Source of the DNA: an uncultured Eggerthella sp.
GTDB taxonomy: Bacteria; Actinomycetota; Coriobacteriia; Coriobacteriales; Eggerthellaceae
Direction: 5' to 3'
DNA length: 34,855 nucleotides
NCBI GenBank assembly: GCA_958431815.1
Contig: CAUASB010000013.1
Location: forward strand, 1-34,855
Positions 14,744-23,233 of this stretch are shown here, piece by piece. The first letter of the stretch is position 1. Each line of letters opens with the position of its first letter. The position numbers were made by a program, and so were the translations under genes. The notes beneath the pieces are model-generated. The model searched no databases, was not told the DNA's origin, and was given only the letters and a program-made list of their open reading frames with translations.

Positions 14744-15952
14744 ATGTTCCAATTCAATACCATTGAGGAAGCCTTGGAAGATCTTCGCCAGGGAAAAGTG
14801 ATCTTGTGCACCGATGACCCAGACCGCGAAAACGAGGGCGACTTCATCTGCGCGGCCGAGTTCGCCACCACGGAAAACGTGAACTTTATGGCCAAGTACG
14901 CCAAGGGCCTTATCTGCATGCCGATGAGCATCGAACTGTGTCGTAAGCTCATGTTTCCCCAGATGGTTACCACCAATACCGATAATCATGAAACGGCTTT
15001 CACCGTTTCGGTCGACCATGTTGACACTACTACGGGCATTTCTGCTGAAGAGCGTGGCCTTACTGCTCGTAAATGCGTTGCCGATGATGCGCGCCCCGAG
15101 GATTTTCGCCGCCCAGGACACATGTTCCCGTTGATGGCAAAGCCAAATGGTGTCCTTGAACGCAATGGCCATACCGAGGCAACCGTCGATCTGATGCGCC
15201 TGGCAGGCTTGAAAGAATGCGGATTGTGTTGCGAGGTTATGCGAGACGACGGCACCATGATGCGTACGCCAGAGCTTATCGAGCTTGCGAAGAAGTGGGG
15301 CTTGAAGTTCATTTCCATCAAGGAACTGCAGGAATACCGCAAGATGCACGACAAGCTTGTCGAGCGCGTTGCGAATACCAAGATGCCTACCAAGTACGGC
15401 GACTTCCGCGCATATGCCTACATCAACAAGCTCAACGGCGAACATCATGTGGCCTTGGTGAAGGGCGACATCGGCGATGGGGAGAACCTGCTGGTGCGTG
15501 TACATTCCGAGTGCCTTACCGGCGACGCATTCGGCTCTTTGCGCTGCGATTGCGGTGAGCAGTTTGCCTCCGCGATGCGCGCCGTGAACGAGGAAGGTCG
15601 CGGCGTGGTGCTGTACATGCGCCAGGAAGGCAGGGGCATTGGCCTGGTCAATAAGCTGCGTGCCTATGAGCTGCAGGATCGTGGCATGGACACGCTCGAA
15701 GCGAATTTGGCATTGGGTTTCAAAGGCGACGAGCGCGAGTATTTCATCGGCGCGCAGATTCTGCGTGACTTGGGCGTGAAAACCATGCGCTTGCTTACCA
15801 ACAACCCTGATAAGGTCTACCAGCTCTCGGAATTCGGCTTGGAAATCGTCGATCGCGTGCCGATTCAGATGCCGGCAACCGAACACGACAAGTTCTACCT
15901 GCAAACCAAGAAGGAGAAAATGGGCCACATCCTTGAAAGCGTCGAGGAATAG
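14744..15952 (+). CDS. ribBA: Bifunctional DHBP synthase / GTP cyclohydrolase II
   Basis: Bifunctional enzyme supplying both branches of riboflavin synthesis. Residues 1-200 are 3,4-dihydroxy-2-butanone-4-phosphate synthase (CTDDPDRENEGDF, RRPGHMFPL, HTEATVDLMRLAG). Residues 205-402 are GTP cyclohydrolase II, with the zinc cysteines in HSECLTGDAFGSLRCDCG and the RQEGRGIGLVNKLRAYELQD motif. The 402-residue length is normal. The frame opens at 14708, but ATG 14744 (MFQFNTIEEAL) has GAGAGG upstream and fits the family start. A 69-base spacer from ribE holds a weak CCCTG/CAGGG pairing. Confidence 0.96.
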   Translation: MFQFNTIEEALEDLRQGKVILCTDDPDRENEGDFICAAEFATTENVNFMAKYAKGLICMPMSIELCRKLMFPQMVTTNTDNHETAFTVSVDHVDTTTGISAEERGLTARKCVADDARPEDFRRPGHMFPLMAKPNGVLERNGHTEATVDLMRLAGLKECGLCCEVMRDDGTMMRTPELIELAKKWGLKFISIKELQEYRKMHDKLVERVANTKMPTKYGDFRAYAYINKLNGEHHVALVKGDIGDGENLLVRVHSECLTGDAFGSLRCDCGEQFASAMRAVNEEGRGVVLYMRQEGRGIGLVNKLRAYELQDRGMDTLEANLALGFKGDEREYFIGAQILRDLGVKTMRLLTNNPDKVYQLSEFGLEIVDRVPIQMPATEHDKFYLQTKKEKMGHILESVEE

Positions 15953-16037
15953 CGATCCTGCGTATCTTTTATTGTCCATCTCAAAAAAACAAATTAGCCA
16001 AGCGCATAGCCGCTTGAGAACAGGAAAGGAACCATAT

Positions 16038-16505
16038 ATGAACACCCTTGAAGGAAAGCTGGTATCCCAGGGCATCAAAGTCGGTATCGTTGCCGCTCGT
16101 TTCAATGAGTTCATCACCTCCAAGCTTATTTCCGGTGCGATGGACGGCCTGCTTCGCCATGACGTCAAAACGGAAGACGTAGATGTTGCTTGGGTGCCTG
16201 GCGCGTTCGAGATTCCGCTGATTGCCCAGAAGATGGCTGAATCGGGCAAGTACGATGCCGTTATCTGCTTGGGTGCGGTTATCCGCGGTGCCACCTCCCA
16301 CTACGATTTGGTATGCAATGAAGCGGCGAAGGGCGTTGCCCAGGTTGGCCTGAAGACGGGCGTGCCTGTGCTGTTCGGCGTGGTGACAACCGACACCATC
16401 GAGCAGGCAATTGAGCGTGCTGGCACGAAGGCCGGCAACAAGGGCTTCGATTGCGCAACCAGCGCCATTGAAATGGTGAACCTTATCAAGACGTTGGAGG
16501 CGTAA
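16038..16505 (+). CDS. ribH: 6,7-dimethyl-8-ribityllumazine synthase
   Basis: Lumazine synthase, which condenses the pyrimidine precursor with dihydroxybutanone phosphate and typically forms an icosahedral shell. The 155 residues carry the signature blocks VGIVAARFNEFITSKL, WVPGAFEIPLIAQKM and GAVIRGATSHYDLVCNEAAKG. ATG 16038 is preceded by AGGAAAGGA; the longer reading from 15933 overlaps ribBA and is rejected. It is the last gene of the FMN-riboswitch operon and is followed by a GC-rich terminator. No phosphatase gene for the remaining step is included in the operon. Confidence 0.96.
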   Translation: MNTLEGKLVSQGIKVGIVAARFNEFITSKLISGAMDGLLRHDVKTEDVDVAWVPGAFEIPLIAQKMAESGKYDAVICLGAVIRGATSHYDLVCNEAAKGVAQVGLKTGVPVLFGVVTTDTIEQAIERAGTKAGNKGFDCATSAIEMVNLIKTLEA

Positions 16506-16546
16506 CCTCGAATCGGAAAGAGGCTTTTAGCGGCGGAGATTCCGTC

Positions 16547-16583
16547 AAAGGGCCCGGGGCGAAGTGCGCCTCGGGCCCTTTTG
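16547..16583 (+). terminator. Intrinsic terminator of the rib operon
   Basis: The stem AAAGGGCCCG / CGGGCCCTTT is extended by further G-C pairs and followed by TTTTGTT, 42 bases after the ribH stop. Confidence 0.9.
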
Positions 16584-16692
16584 TTCGTTGAAGGTGTAGC
16601 CAGGTGGCATTCTATTCCCAGTTGAAGGCATTATCAGTATTCTGTACCAAAGGAAGTACATATTGGCTCTTGCCAGTTGAAGAGGTGGCTTT

Positions 16693-18366
16693 ATGGCTTT
16701 GCTTACCGAACCATTACGGGTCAAATCAGTGTTGTTGCGCAATCGATTGGTTATGCCGCCCATGGCAACGGAGAAATCGGTTGGGGAGGGCAAGGTCAGC
16801 CAGGCCTTGCTCGACTATTACGATGAGAAAACCAAGGGTGGCTATTTTGGTTTGGTGGTGACAGAGCATAGCTACGTTAACAAGCAAGGTCAGGCAAGCA
16901 AGGGCCAAGTTTCTTTTGATTCCGATGAAGACGTTCCAGGATTGAGCAAGATTGTTGAGGCTATCCACCGGAATGGTTCCAAGGCGATTGCCCAGATCAA
17001 CCATGCAGGGGGCAAGGCCATTTCGGCGTTGGGCGGAGGTTCGACCGCTCCAGCCCCAACCGCCATGCCCTATACCACCACGCGCGGTGAAGCGGTTTCG
17101 GCCCATACCATGAGCCAAGAGGAAATCGATGCGGTTATCGAAGATTTTGCTGCGGCGGCCAAACGTGCCAAGGAGGCAGGATTCGATGGCGTTGAGATCC
17201 ATTCCGCACATGGCTACTTGCTCAGCCAGTTCTATTCGCCTCTTACCAACAAGCGAACCGATGCCTACACCGGCGCCACGATAGAAGGCCGTACGCGCTT
17301 GCATTGCCAGATTATCGCGGCGGTCCGTGCGGCCGTGGGGCCCGATTATCTGGTTGCTCTGCGTTTGGGCGCCTGCGACTACACCGAAGGAGGGGCAACG
17401 CGGGAAGATGCGGTTTCGGCTTGCAGGATCTTCGAGCGTGCAGGCGTTGACCTGTTTGATATTTCAGGGGGTATCTGCGGGTATCGAGGCGAAGGCTCGA
17501 AAGAGGAAGGGTACTTCGGCAAAGATTCCGCTGCGGTGCGTGAAGCGGTGGATGCTCCCGTTATCGTGACGGGTGGTGTAAGAACACCCGAAGGGGCAGA
17601 GCGCATTCTTCAACAGGAACAGGCTGATTTTGTTGGGGTTGGTCGTGCCGTTTTGAGGGACTCCCTTTGGGCTAAGCACGCCATCGCGCATTTCGGCGGC
17701 ACCGCGGTGAAGGGGACGGTTTTCTTCGATTTTGACGGAACCCTGCATGACAGCATGGCAATCTACGGTCCGGCATTTCGCAAAGCGTATGCCTGGTTGG
17801 TTTCCGAGGGGCATATGCCCCCGCAGGAGTTCAGCGATGAATGGATAAGCCAGTGGCTGGGATGGACAACAGAGGCTATGTGGACCACTTTTGCCCCAAA
17901 CCTTCCTGAGTCGGTGTGGCGTAAAGCGGCAGAAATCGTCGGCAATGAAATGGACTCCCTTACCGAACGGGGAAAGGCACGCCTGTTTCCTGGCGTGGCT
18001 GGAATGCTTTCCCAATTACAGGGATCAGGGTATCAGCTGGCATTTCTCAGCAATTGTCGAACCCATTATTGCGACGTTCACCGCAAGATGTTCGGTCTTG
18101 ATGCCTGGTTCGATGCCTATTACTGCGCGGAGGATTTTCGCGATATCCCTAAATGGGAGATATATCAGCGTGTTGCCAACAGGCATGCCGATCCCCAGGT
18201 AATGGTAGGGGATCGATTCCACGATTTCGAAGTTGCCGAAAAAGCGGGTATTCCCTTTATCGGATGCTCGTACGGTTTTGGCGGGGAAGAAGAGCTTGAC
18301 GGTGCAGCGATGAAGGTTGCAGCACCATGTCAGATTCCTGAAGCGGTTAGAAAGGTACTCGCATGA
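16693..18366 (+). CDS. Old yellow enzyme fused to a HAD-family phosphatase
   Basis: The 557 residues join two domains that normally occur apart. Residues 1-335 are an FMN-dependent old-yellow-enzyme barrel of the NADH:flavin oxidoreductase family: NRLVMPPMATEKSV, QINHAGGKA, H170/H173 with Y175 in EIHSAHGYLLSQF, and DFVGVGRAVLRD. There is no C-terminal FeS/FAD part as in 2,4-dienoyl-CoA reductase. Residues 341-557 are a HAD hydrolase with the nucleophile motif DFDGT (D346, D348), motif II S453, motif III K487 and motif IV GDRFHD (D507, D511), resembling phosphoglycolate-phosphatase-type enzymes. All catalytic residues are present, so both halves should be active. It lies after the rib operon behind a terminator, and its stop overlaps the next start (ATGA). 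The substrate is unknown. Confidence 0.85.
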   Translation: MALLTEPLRVKSVLLRNRLVMPPMATEKSVGEGKVSQALLDYYDEKTKGGYFGLVVTEHSYVNKQGQASKGQVSFDSDEDVPGLSKIVEAIHRNGSKAIAQINHAGGKAISALGGGSTAPAPTAMPYTTTRGEAVSAHTMSQEEIDAVIEDFAAAAKRAKEAGFDGVEIHSAHGYLLSQFYSPLTNKRTDAYTGATIEGRTRLHCQIIAAVRAAVGPDYLVALRLGACDYTEGGATREDAVSACRIFERAGVDLFDISGGICGYRGEGSKEEGYFGKDSAAVREAVDAPVIVTGGVRTPEGAERILQQEQADFVGVGRAVLRDSLWAKHAIAHFGGTAVKGTVFFDFDGTLHDSMAIYGPAFRKAYAWLVSEGHMPPQEFSDEWISQWLGWTTEAMWTTFAPNLPESVWRKAAEIVGNEMDSLTERGKARLFPGVAGMLSQLQGSGYQLAFLSNCRTHYCDVHRKMFGLDAWFDAYYCAEDFRDIPKWEIYQRVANRHADPQVMVGDRFHDFEVAEKAGIPFIGCSYGFGGEEELDGAAMKVAAPCQIPEAVRKVLA

Positions 18367-19303
18367 GATATTGCGTTCATTGTGGGGCGGAGCTGGAAGA
18401 AGACTCCAAATTTTGCACAAGCTGCGGGGCCAAGGTGGAGCAAGATCCTGGTCAGCCCGTCTCTTCCGATTCGGGCAAGCCAGCTTCTTCCGACACGGGT
18501 GCGATGGCTTCCAATATCCCCGAAGAGGGGAGAAAGCCTGCTGAAAACCCCGCCCCGAAGGATTCATCAGGCAAGTCTTCCAGCAAGGTTGTGATTGTTC
18601 TGGCAGTTGCGTTGGCTGTCGCTTTGGTGGTCATAGTCTGCCTGGTAGTGTTCATCCATCCCGCATCGAGCAGTAGCAACGATTCGTCCGGTCAGTCCCA
18701 AGCGGCCCAGCAGCAATCGGATGCTGGATCTTCACTGGCTCTTCGGGTGCTTCGTCCAGTGCGTCAAATCACGGTGAATCGGATTCGGCGACCCACCACG
18801 GATCGAACGGCGCTTCTTCGGATAATGCTTCTTTGTCCACGGTTGAAGGCTTCAGGGATGGCGCCGGCTCGGGTGCGTTGATTTCATACTCTGCTTCTTC
18901 GGTATTGCCTGCCAGTGAATACGGCACCTACGTTGCCTCCAATTTGGACGATGGCGCTTTGGACACCGCTTGGGTTGAAGGCGCTACGGGTTCTGGTGCG
19001 GGGCAGAGCGTGAAGATGTCCAACCCGTCTGGCAGCAAGATGACGGTGTGCGAAGTGCAGTTGATGGCCGGTTATACCAAGTCCGAAGACATTTACTACA
19101 AGAACGCCCGTCCTAAGCAGGTTTCGTTGGTCACCGATTCGGGCAAGGTCATAGCGCAGGTGACGCTGGTCGACTCGTATCGGGAAGTTCAGTCAATCAC
19201 GTTTCCCGCGGTAAGCACCTCTTCGCTTACGCTCCGCATCGATTCGGTTTACGAGGGGAACAAGTACGAAGACTGCGCCATTTCTGAAATGAGATGCTAT
19301 TAG
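18363..19303 (+). pseudogene. Zinc-ribbon, single-pass membrane protein with C-terminal beta domain (frameshifted)
   Basis: Two reading frames make one gene. The first (18363 on) gives an N-terminal zinc ribbon (C4, C7, C18, C21), a Ser/Pro-rich linker, one membrane helix (about 75-98) and a Ser/Gln-rich stretch up to about residue 124. Near 18730-18735 the sense passes to another frame, which continues the Ser-rich linker (TGSSGASSSASNHGES) and then a beta-rich domain ending at 19303 (YVASNLDDGALDTAWVEG...SLTLRIDSVYEG). That domain resembles the discoidin-like or NADase-type glycan-binding domains of similar proteins. One added base would restore 313 residues. The shift is not at a homopolymer; a real mutation, a sequence error or, less likely, programmed shifting are open. 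The start overlaps the previous stop by four bases. Confidence 0.7.
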
Positions 19304-19332
19304 CGCGTTTGCCGAGTTGCCGAATTAGTTTT

Positions 19333-19361
19333 TTGCGGCGCTAGTTTGCAACACCTATACT
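19333..19361 (+). promoter_or_regulatory. Promoter of the aspartate aminotransferase gene
   Basis: TTGCGG (19333-19338) and TATACT (19356-19361) have a 17-base spacer, about 60 bases before the start codon. Confidence 0.55.
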
Positions 19362-19422
19362 TAAAACGTTCATCAATTGGGCGGCTGCTCTACGCACCGC
19401 CCAGCAGACGGAAGGAAGCATG

Positions 19423-20712
19423 ATGCCCACTTACGCGGAAATGGGAAAAGAAGAGCTGAACACGCTCAAAACCGCACTTACCGAAGAATACGAAACCTAT
19501 AAGGCTCAGGGCCTTTCCCTGAACATGGCGCGTGGCAAGCCTGGTTCCGATCAGCTCGATCTCAGCATGCCCATGCTCGACATCCTGCCTTCTTCCGACG
19601 AGTGCAAGGCTGCCAATGGAACCGATATCCGCAACTATGGTGTAGTAGACGGCCTGCCCGAGGCAAAGGAGCTCATGGCTTCGATGCTCGACGATACGGC
19701 GGAAAACACCATCGTATTCGGCAATTCCAGCTTGAATATCATGTACGACACCGTGATGCGCTGTTGGGTGTTCGGTACGCTTGGCTCTACTCCTTGGAGC
19801 CAGCTCGACAAGGTCAAGTTCGTTTGCCCGGTTCCTGGCTACGACCGTCACTTCGGCGTGACCGAGGCATTCGGCATCGAGATGGTAACCGTTCCCATGA
19901 CCGACGAAGGTCCCGATATGGACGCTGTCGAGGAATTGGTTGCCAACGATTCTGCCTTCAAGGGCATCTGGTGCGTGCCTAAGTACTCCAACCCTGGTGG
20001 CGTTACCTACTCTGACGAGGTTGTTCGCCGCTTGGCCTCGATGAAGTGCGCTGCTGAAGACTTCCGTGTTTTCTGGGACAATGCCTACACGGTGCATCAT
20101 TTGTATGACGATGCTTCTAAACAGGATCAATTGCTCGACATTGCTAAGGCGTGCGCTGAAGCGGGCAATCCCAACCGTTACTTCAAGTTCGCTTCCACTT
20201 CCAAGGTGACGTTCCCTGGCGCTGGCGTTGCTGCTATGGCGGCAAGCCCCGAAAACGTTGCTGAGATCAAAAAGCGCATGGGCGTTCAGACCATTGGCCA
20301 TGACAAACTCAACCAGATGCGTCACGTCCGCTTCCTGAAGGATGCCGAGGGAATCGCTGCCCACATGGCAAAGCATGCCGCCATCATCCGCCCGAAGTTC
20401 GAGCTTGTTCTGAAGATGCTCGAAGAAGGCCTGGCAGGCACAGGTTGTGGTACGTGGAGCAACCCTCGTGGTGGCTACTTCGTTTCCTTCAACGCTCCCG
20501 AAGGTACGGCAAAGCGCATCGTTTCCATGGCAAAGGAAGCTGGCGTTACCATGACGGGCGCTGGCGCAACCTACCCCTACAAGAACGATCCGCTTGATTC
20601 CAACATCCGTATTGCTCCTACGCTTCCCCCGCTGGAAGAGCTGGAATCGGCTTTGAAGGTATTCGTCTGCTGCGTGAAGCTCGCTTCTGTTGAAAAGCTG
20701 CTTGAAGCATAA
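19423..20712 (+). CDS. Aspartate aminotransferase, class Ic (PLP-dependent)
   Basis: Pyridoxal-phosphate enzyme of fold type I, transferring the amino group between aspartate and 2-oxoglutarate. It matches the Ic aspartate aminotransferase subgroup known from actinobacteria rather than AspC. Characteristic stretches are SLNMARGKPGSDQLDLS, PVPGYDRHF, VPKYSNPGGVTYS and FWDNAYTVHHL. The PLP lysine is in FASTSKVTFPGAG (K261 from this start). There are two adjacent ATG codons (19420 and 19423); AAGGA at 19412-19416 spaces better for 19423, so 429 residues are given, and 430 is the alternative. It is a single-gene unit with its own promoter and terminator. Confidence 0.9.
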   Translation: MPTYAEMGKEELNTLKTALTEEYETYKAQGLSLNMARGKPGSDQLDLSMPMLDILPSSDECKAANGTDIRNYGVVDGLPEAKELMASMLDDTAENTIVFGNSSLNIMYDTVMRCWVFGTLGSTPWSQLDKVKFVCPVPGYDRHFGVTEAFGIEMVTVPMTDEGPDMDAVEELVANDSAFKGIWCVPKYSNPGGVTYSDEVVRRLASMKCAAEDFRVFWDNAYTVHHLYDDASKQDQLLDIAKACAEAGNPNRYFKFASTSKVTFPGAGVAAMAASPENVAEIKKRMGVQTIGHDKLNQMRHVRFLKDAEGIAAHMAKHAAIIRPKFELVLKMLEEGLAGTGCGTWSNPRGGYFVSFNAPEGTAKRIVSMAKEAGVTMTGAGATYPYKNDPLDSNIRIAPTLPPLEELESALKVFVCCVKLASVEKLLEA

Positions 20713-20736
20713 ACCTGCAACGGCATAGTATCCTTG

Positions 20737-20770
20737 CAACGCGCCTGGCTGTTCGCTGGGCGCGTTTTTT
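20737..20770 (+). terminator. Intrinsic terminator after the aminotransferase gene
   Basis: The stem AACGCGCC (20738-20745) / GGCGCGTT (20759-20766) is followed by a T run, about 25 bases after the stop codon. Confidence 0.88.
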
Positions 20771-20877
20771 GTTTGCCCGGCTTTCTCCTTTGCTTAAAAA
20801 ATGGAAACAACGCCTGGATCGGGTCCGCTTACATGGGCGTTCAAGAGTAAGCTAGGGGAGGAAGAAAGAGGGCACCA

Positions 20878-21771
20878 ATGAAGATCGATCGCAGCAAAGC
20901 CCAAAAGGCATTTTCAGAGTATGTTTCGTTCTACAGCGCGGAAAATCACCGTATTGCGCTCAAAGTTGAACACTCGAAGCGCGTTGCAAACTTGTGCGAG
21001 GAAATCGCGAAAAGCAATGGTATGAAGCAGGACGACCTTGATCTTGCGTGGCTTATCGGCTTGTTGCATGATATCGGTCGTTTTGAGCAGCTACGCCGTT
21101 GGGACACGTTCTCGGATGCCCGGTCAACCAATCACGCCAAGCTGGGCGCAGAAGTGCTGTTCAGCCAATTTGCCGGTACGCCTCCTTTCGAGGTCATCCC
21201 GGAAGAGGGAGAGGTTCCTGCCCCTCGCAAAAATCCCGGCATAGCCCTTTTCGCTGGTCTTTCTGCGACTGAGATTCGTTTACGTGATTTCGTTGAAGGG
21301 GTTAAAGAAGACGATCTGATTCATATCGCTATCGCAACTCACGGCGATTATCGCCTACCCGATGATGTTGCCGATAGAACCAGGCGATTTTGCAATATCG
21401 TGCGCGATGCCGACAAGCTCGACATCCTGCATACGGTGAGCGAAAGCGATTCGGAGACCATCTTAGGCGTTCCTCTCGAGGCGCTGCGTCGAAGCAAGCT
21501 TTCGAAGCCTGCCTTGGAGGCATTTGAAGAACGTCACTGCGTGAAGCGCAGCGACCGCGTGTTTCCTGCCGATTACGTGGTGGGTTTCCTGTGCTTTGCC
21601 TTTGAGCTCACCTATGCGGAAAGCCGCAAGATCTTGATGAAGCAGGGCGACATCTTCAAAATCGCCAAACAGCCCCTTGGTTTGGATGATGGCTTTGCCG
21701 TCTCGTCAACAAAAGAAGAATTCGAAAGAATGGAAAAAGAGCTCCGCGTCTGGCTCAAGCGGAATTGCTGA
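20878..21771 (+). CDS. HD-domain phosphohydrolase
   Basis: A 297-residue metal-dependent HD-superfamily hydrolase. The metal ligands are visible in order: H32 (KVEHSKRVA), H64-D65 (LLHDIGRFEQ), a histidine in NHAKLGAEVL, the histidine of ATHGDY and the aspartate of VRDADKLDI. The family acts on nucleotides or phosphate esters, but the substrate cannot be read from sequence. No nucleotidyltransferase or signalling domain is attached, so it is not a Rel-type or cyclic-di-GMP enzyme by architecture. A purine-rich stretch with GAGG lies before ATG 20878. It ends convergently with the minus-strand CoA-transferase cluster. Confidence 0.85.
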   Translation: MKIDRSKAQKAFSEYVSFYSAENHRIALKVEHSKRVANLCEEIAKSNGMKQDDLDLAWLIGLLHDIGRFEQLRRWDTFSDARSTNHAKLGAEVLFSQFAGTPPFEVIPEEGEVPAPRKNPGIALFAGLSATEIRLRDFVEGVKEDDLIHIAIATHGDYRLPDDVADRTRRFCNIVRDADKLDILHTVSESDSETILGVPLEALRRSKLSKPALEAFEERHCVKRSDRVFPADYVVGFLCFAFELTYAESRKILMKQGDIFKIAKQPLGLDDGFAVSSTKEEFERMEKELRVWLKRNC

Positions 21772-21832
21772 AGCCATTGCCCGCTCTGCGTCTTAGGCGC
21801 CTTCATCTATACGCAACTTTCTATATATAGGT

Positions 21833-21946
21833 GCGCGCCGACTCTCGTTAGGGGGATCGTCGGCGCGCGAGGGAAAGGAGAGAAGCAGCCATTTTGGGTG
21901 GGGCTGCAAGAGAAAGGTTAAGTTAGCGTTCCGTATTCAACGGAAC
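21833..21946. other. Three inverted repeats between convergent genes
   Basis: The 181-base gap between convergent genes holds a perfect 10-bp stem GCGCGCCGAC / GTCGGCGCGC (21833-21842 with 21859-21868). It also holds a 6-bp GCAGCC/GGCTGC pairing around 21887-21906 and a perfect 7-bp stem GTTCCGT / ACGGAAC (21928-21934 with 21940-21946). None has a clear T run. They may stop transcription from both sides; a small RNA is the alternative. Confidence 0.4.
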
Positions 21947-21952
21947 AAGTGT

Positions 21953-23128
21953 TTAACTGGCTTTAGGGCATTTAACAGCGCCTCTTTCAATCATTGCTTT
22001 GATTTCGGAATCACTTGCTCCAAGCGAAGAGAGAACCGATATCGTCGATTCGCCAAGCAAGGCTGGCTCTACTGCGTCATGCAAGTCAGATTTCATAGAT
22101 CCGATAATATGGGGTGTGTTGGTTTGCAGTGCCTCGCCGAAGCGTGGGAAATCGATAAAGTCAATCATATGTGGATCTGTTTCTGCGGCTAGTCCGATTG
22201 CTTCTGTCTTGGTTAGGCAGGGGGCAATTGCGTAAGTTTTATCCTTAAGCCATTCTTGCCATTCTTCGTAGGTCATCGAGGCGGCAAAGTCCACAACTGC
22301 TTGGTATGCTTCGGGATTCTGCTGCGGCGTATCTTTGAGCATGTCGTACAGGTCTGGGCGGTTGATATCGTTGCAGAAGTCGTTCCAGAACTTATTTTCG
22401 TAGAGACCGAAAGAAACCATGCGATCGTCTTTTGTCCGATAGACGTTGTAGCCGACCGAAGGGTATTCTCTCATCTGCGAGGTGAGATTCTTTCCGTAGA
22501 AGAACCAGCGGCTGTCGAGCATGGCGTTCCACCAGAGCAGTGAATCGTACATTGAAACATCGATGTGTCCGCCTCCGGCTTCATCCCTAACAAGCAGGCC
22601 GGTCAATGCTCCTTGGATTCCTACCATTGCTGCGGCAAGATCCGAGGGTTGGAGCAGGGCGACTGCGCCTTCGGTTAAATCGTAATATCCCGTTTTTGCA
22701 ACGATGTTGATATCGTGAAGGGCATCAAGACTGCGCGGGTCGTTTTGTCCATAAGCGGAGAACGACACATACACCAATTTTGGATTTATCTCGTGAAGAG
22801 TCTCGAAATCGATTCCAAGGCGCTTTGCAACGCCGGGACGGTAGTTCTCAACTAGTACATCGGCTTGCTTGACAAGCTCATAGAATCGCTCGAGCACTTC
22901 CTGGTCTTTAAGGTTGAAGGAAACGCTCTCTTTGTTACGGTTCAATGCATAGTGATAATAACTTTCACCGTTGATTTTCGGCTCTTCTCCACGTACCAGG
23001 TCGCCAGTTTTGGTGTCCTCGACTTTGATCACTCGAGCTCCCAGATCCCCGAAAAAGAGGCTTACGTATGCACCAAGCAGGTAGCGTGAAAGGTCTAATA
23101 CTACGTAGTTTTCAAAAGGCTTTTTCAT
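21953..23128 (-). CDS. Family III CoA-transferase (CaiB/BaiF type), Asp nucleophile present
   Basis: Family III enzymes move coenzyme A between carboxylic acids through an enzyme-bound aspartyl-CoA intermediate. The 391-residue product opens with ENYVVLDLSRYLLGAYVSLFFGDLGARVIKVED and has VLVENYRPGVAKRLGID, both typical. The nucleophile is D195 in HIDVSMYDSLLWW. ATG at 23128 has AGGAGA just upstream; the longer reading to 23170 adds 14 residues without support. It is the last gene of the minus-strand cluster with a transporter and a second CoA-transferase-like gene. The substrate is unknown: no oxalyl-CoA decarboxylase, carnitine or bile-acid gene is present in the window to guide a guess. Confidence 0.88.
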   Translation of the reverse strand: MKKPFENYVVLDLSRYLLGAYVSLFFGDLGARVIKVEDTKTGDLVRGEEPKINGESYYHYALNRNKESVSFNLKDQEVLERFYELVKQADVLVENYRPGVAKRLGIDFETLHEINPKLVYVSFSAYGQNDPRSLDALHDINIVAKTGYYDLTEGAVALLQPSDLAAAMVGIQGALTGLLVRDEAGGGHIDVSMYDSLLWWNAMLDSRWFFYGKNLTSQMREYPSVGYNVYRTKDDRMVSFGLYENKFWNDFCNDINRPDLYDMLKDTPQQNPEAYQAVVDFAASMTYEEWQEWLKDKTYAIAPCLTKTEAIGLAAETDPHMIDFIDFPRFGEALQTNTPHIIGSMKSDLHDAVEPALLGESTISVLSSLGASDSEIKAMIERGAVKCPKAS

Positions 23129-23233
23129 GGGGGTTCTCCTTTCTGGATGAATGAGACAGCACGAACCCAAGCACCCCTCAGTGGTGCGTAAAGCTGTTTT
23201 GGTTTGAAATGGAAGTTAAGTGACATGGATGGT

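Noticed and set aside
14657..16294. 545-residue open frame on the minus strand opposite ribBA/ribH
   Set aside because: It is antisense to two certain genes; long shadow frames arise here from the codon bias of the true strand.
16635..16665. TGTAC/GTACA inverted repeat before the old yellow enzyme gene as an operator
   Set aside because: Five base pairs with an 8-base gap is too short to claim without comparison.
19390..20739. 449-residue open frame on the minus strand opposite the aminotransferase
   Set aside because: It is a shadow of a well-recognised PLP enzyme.
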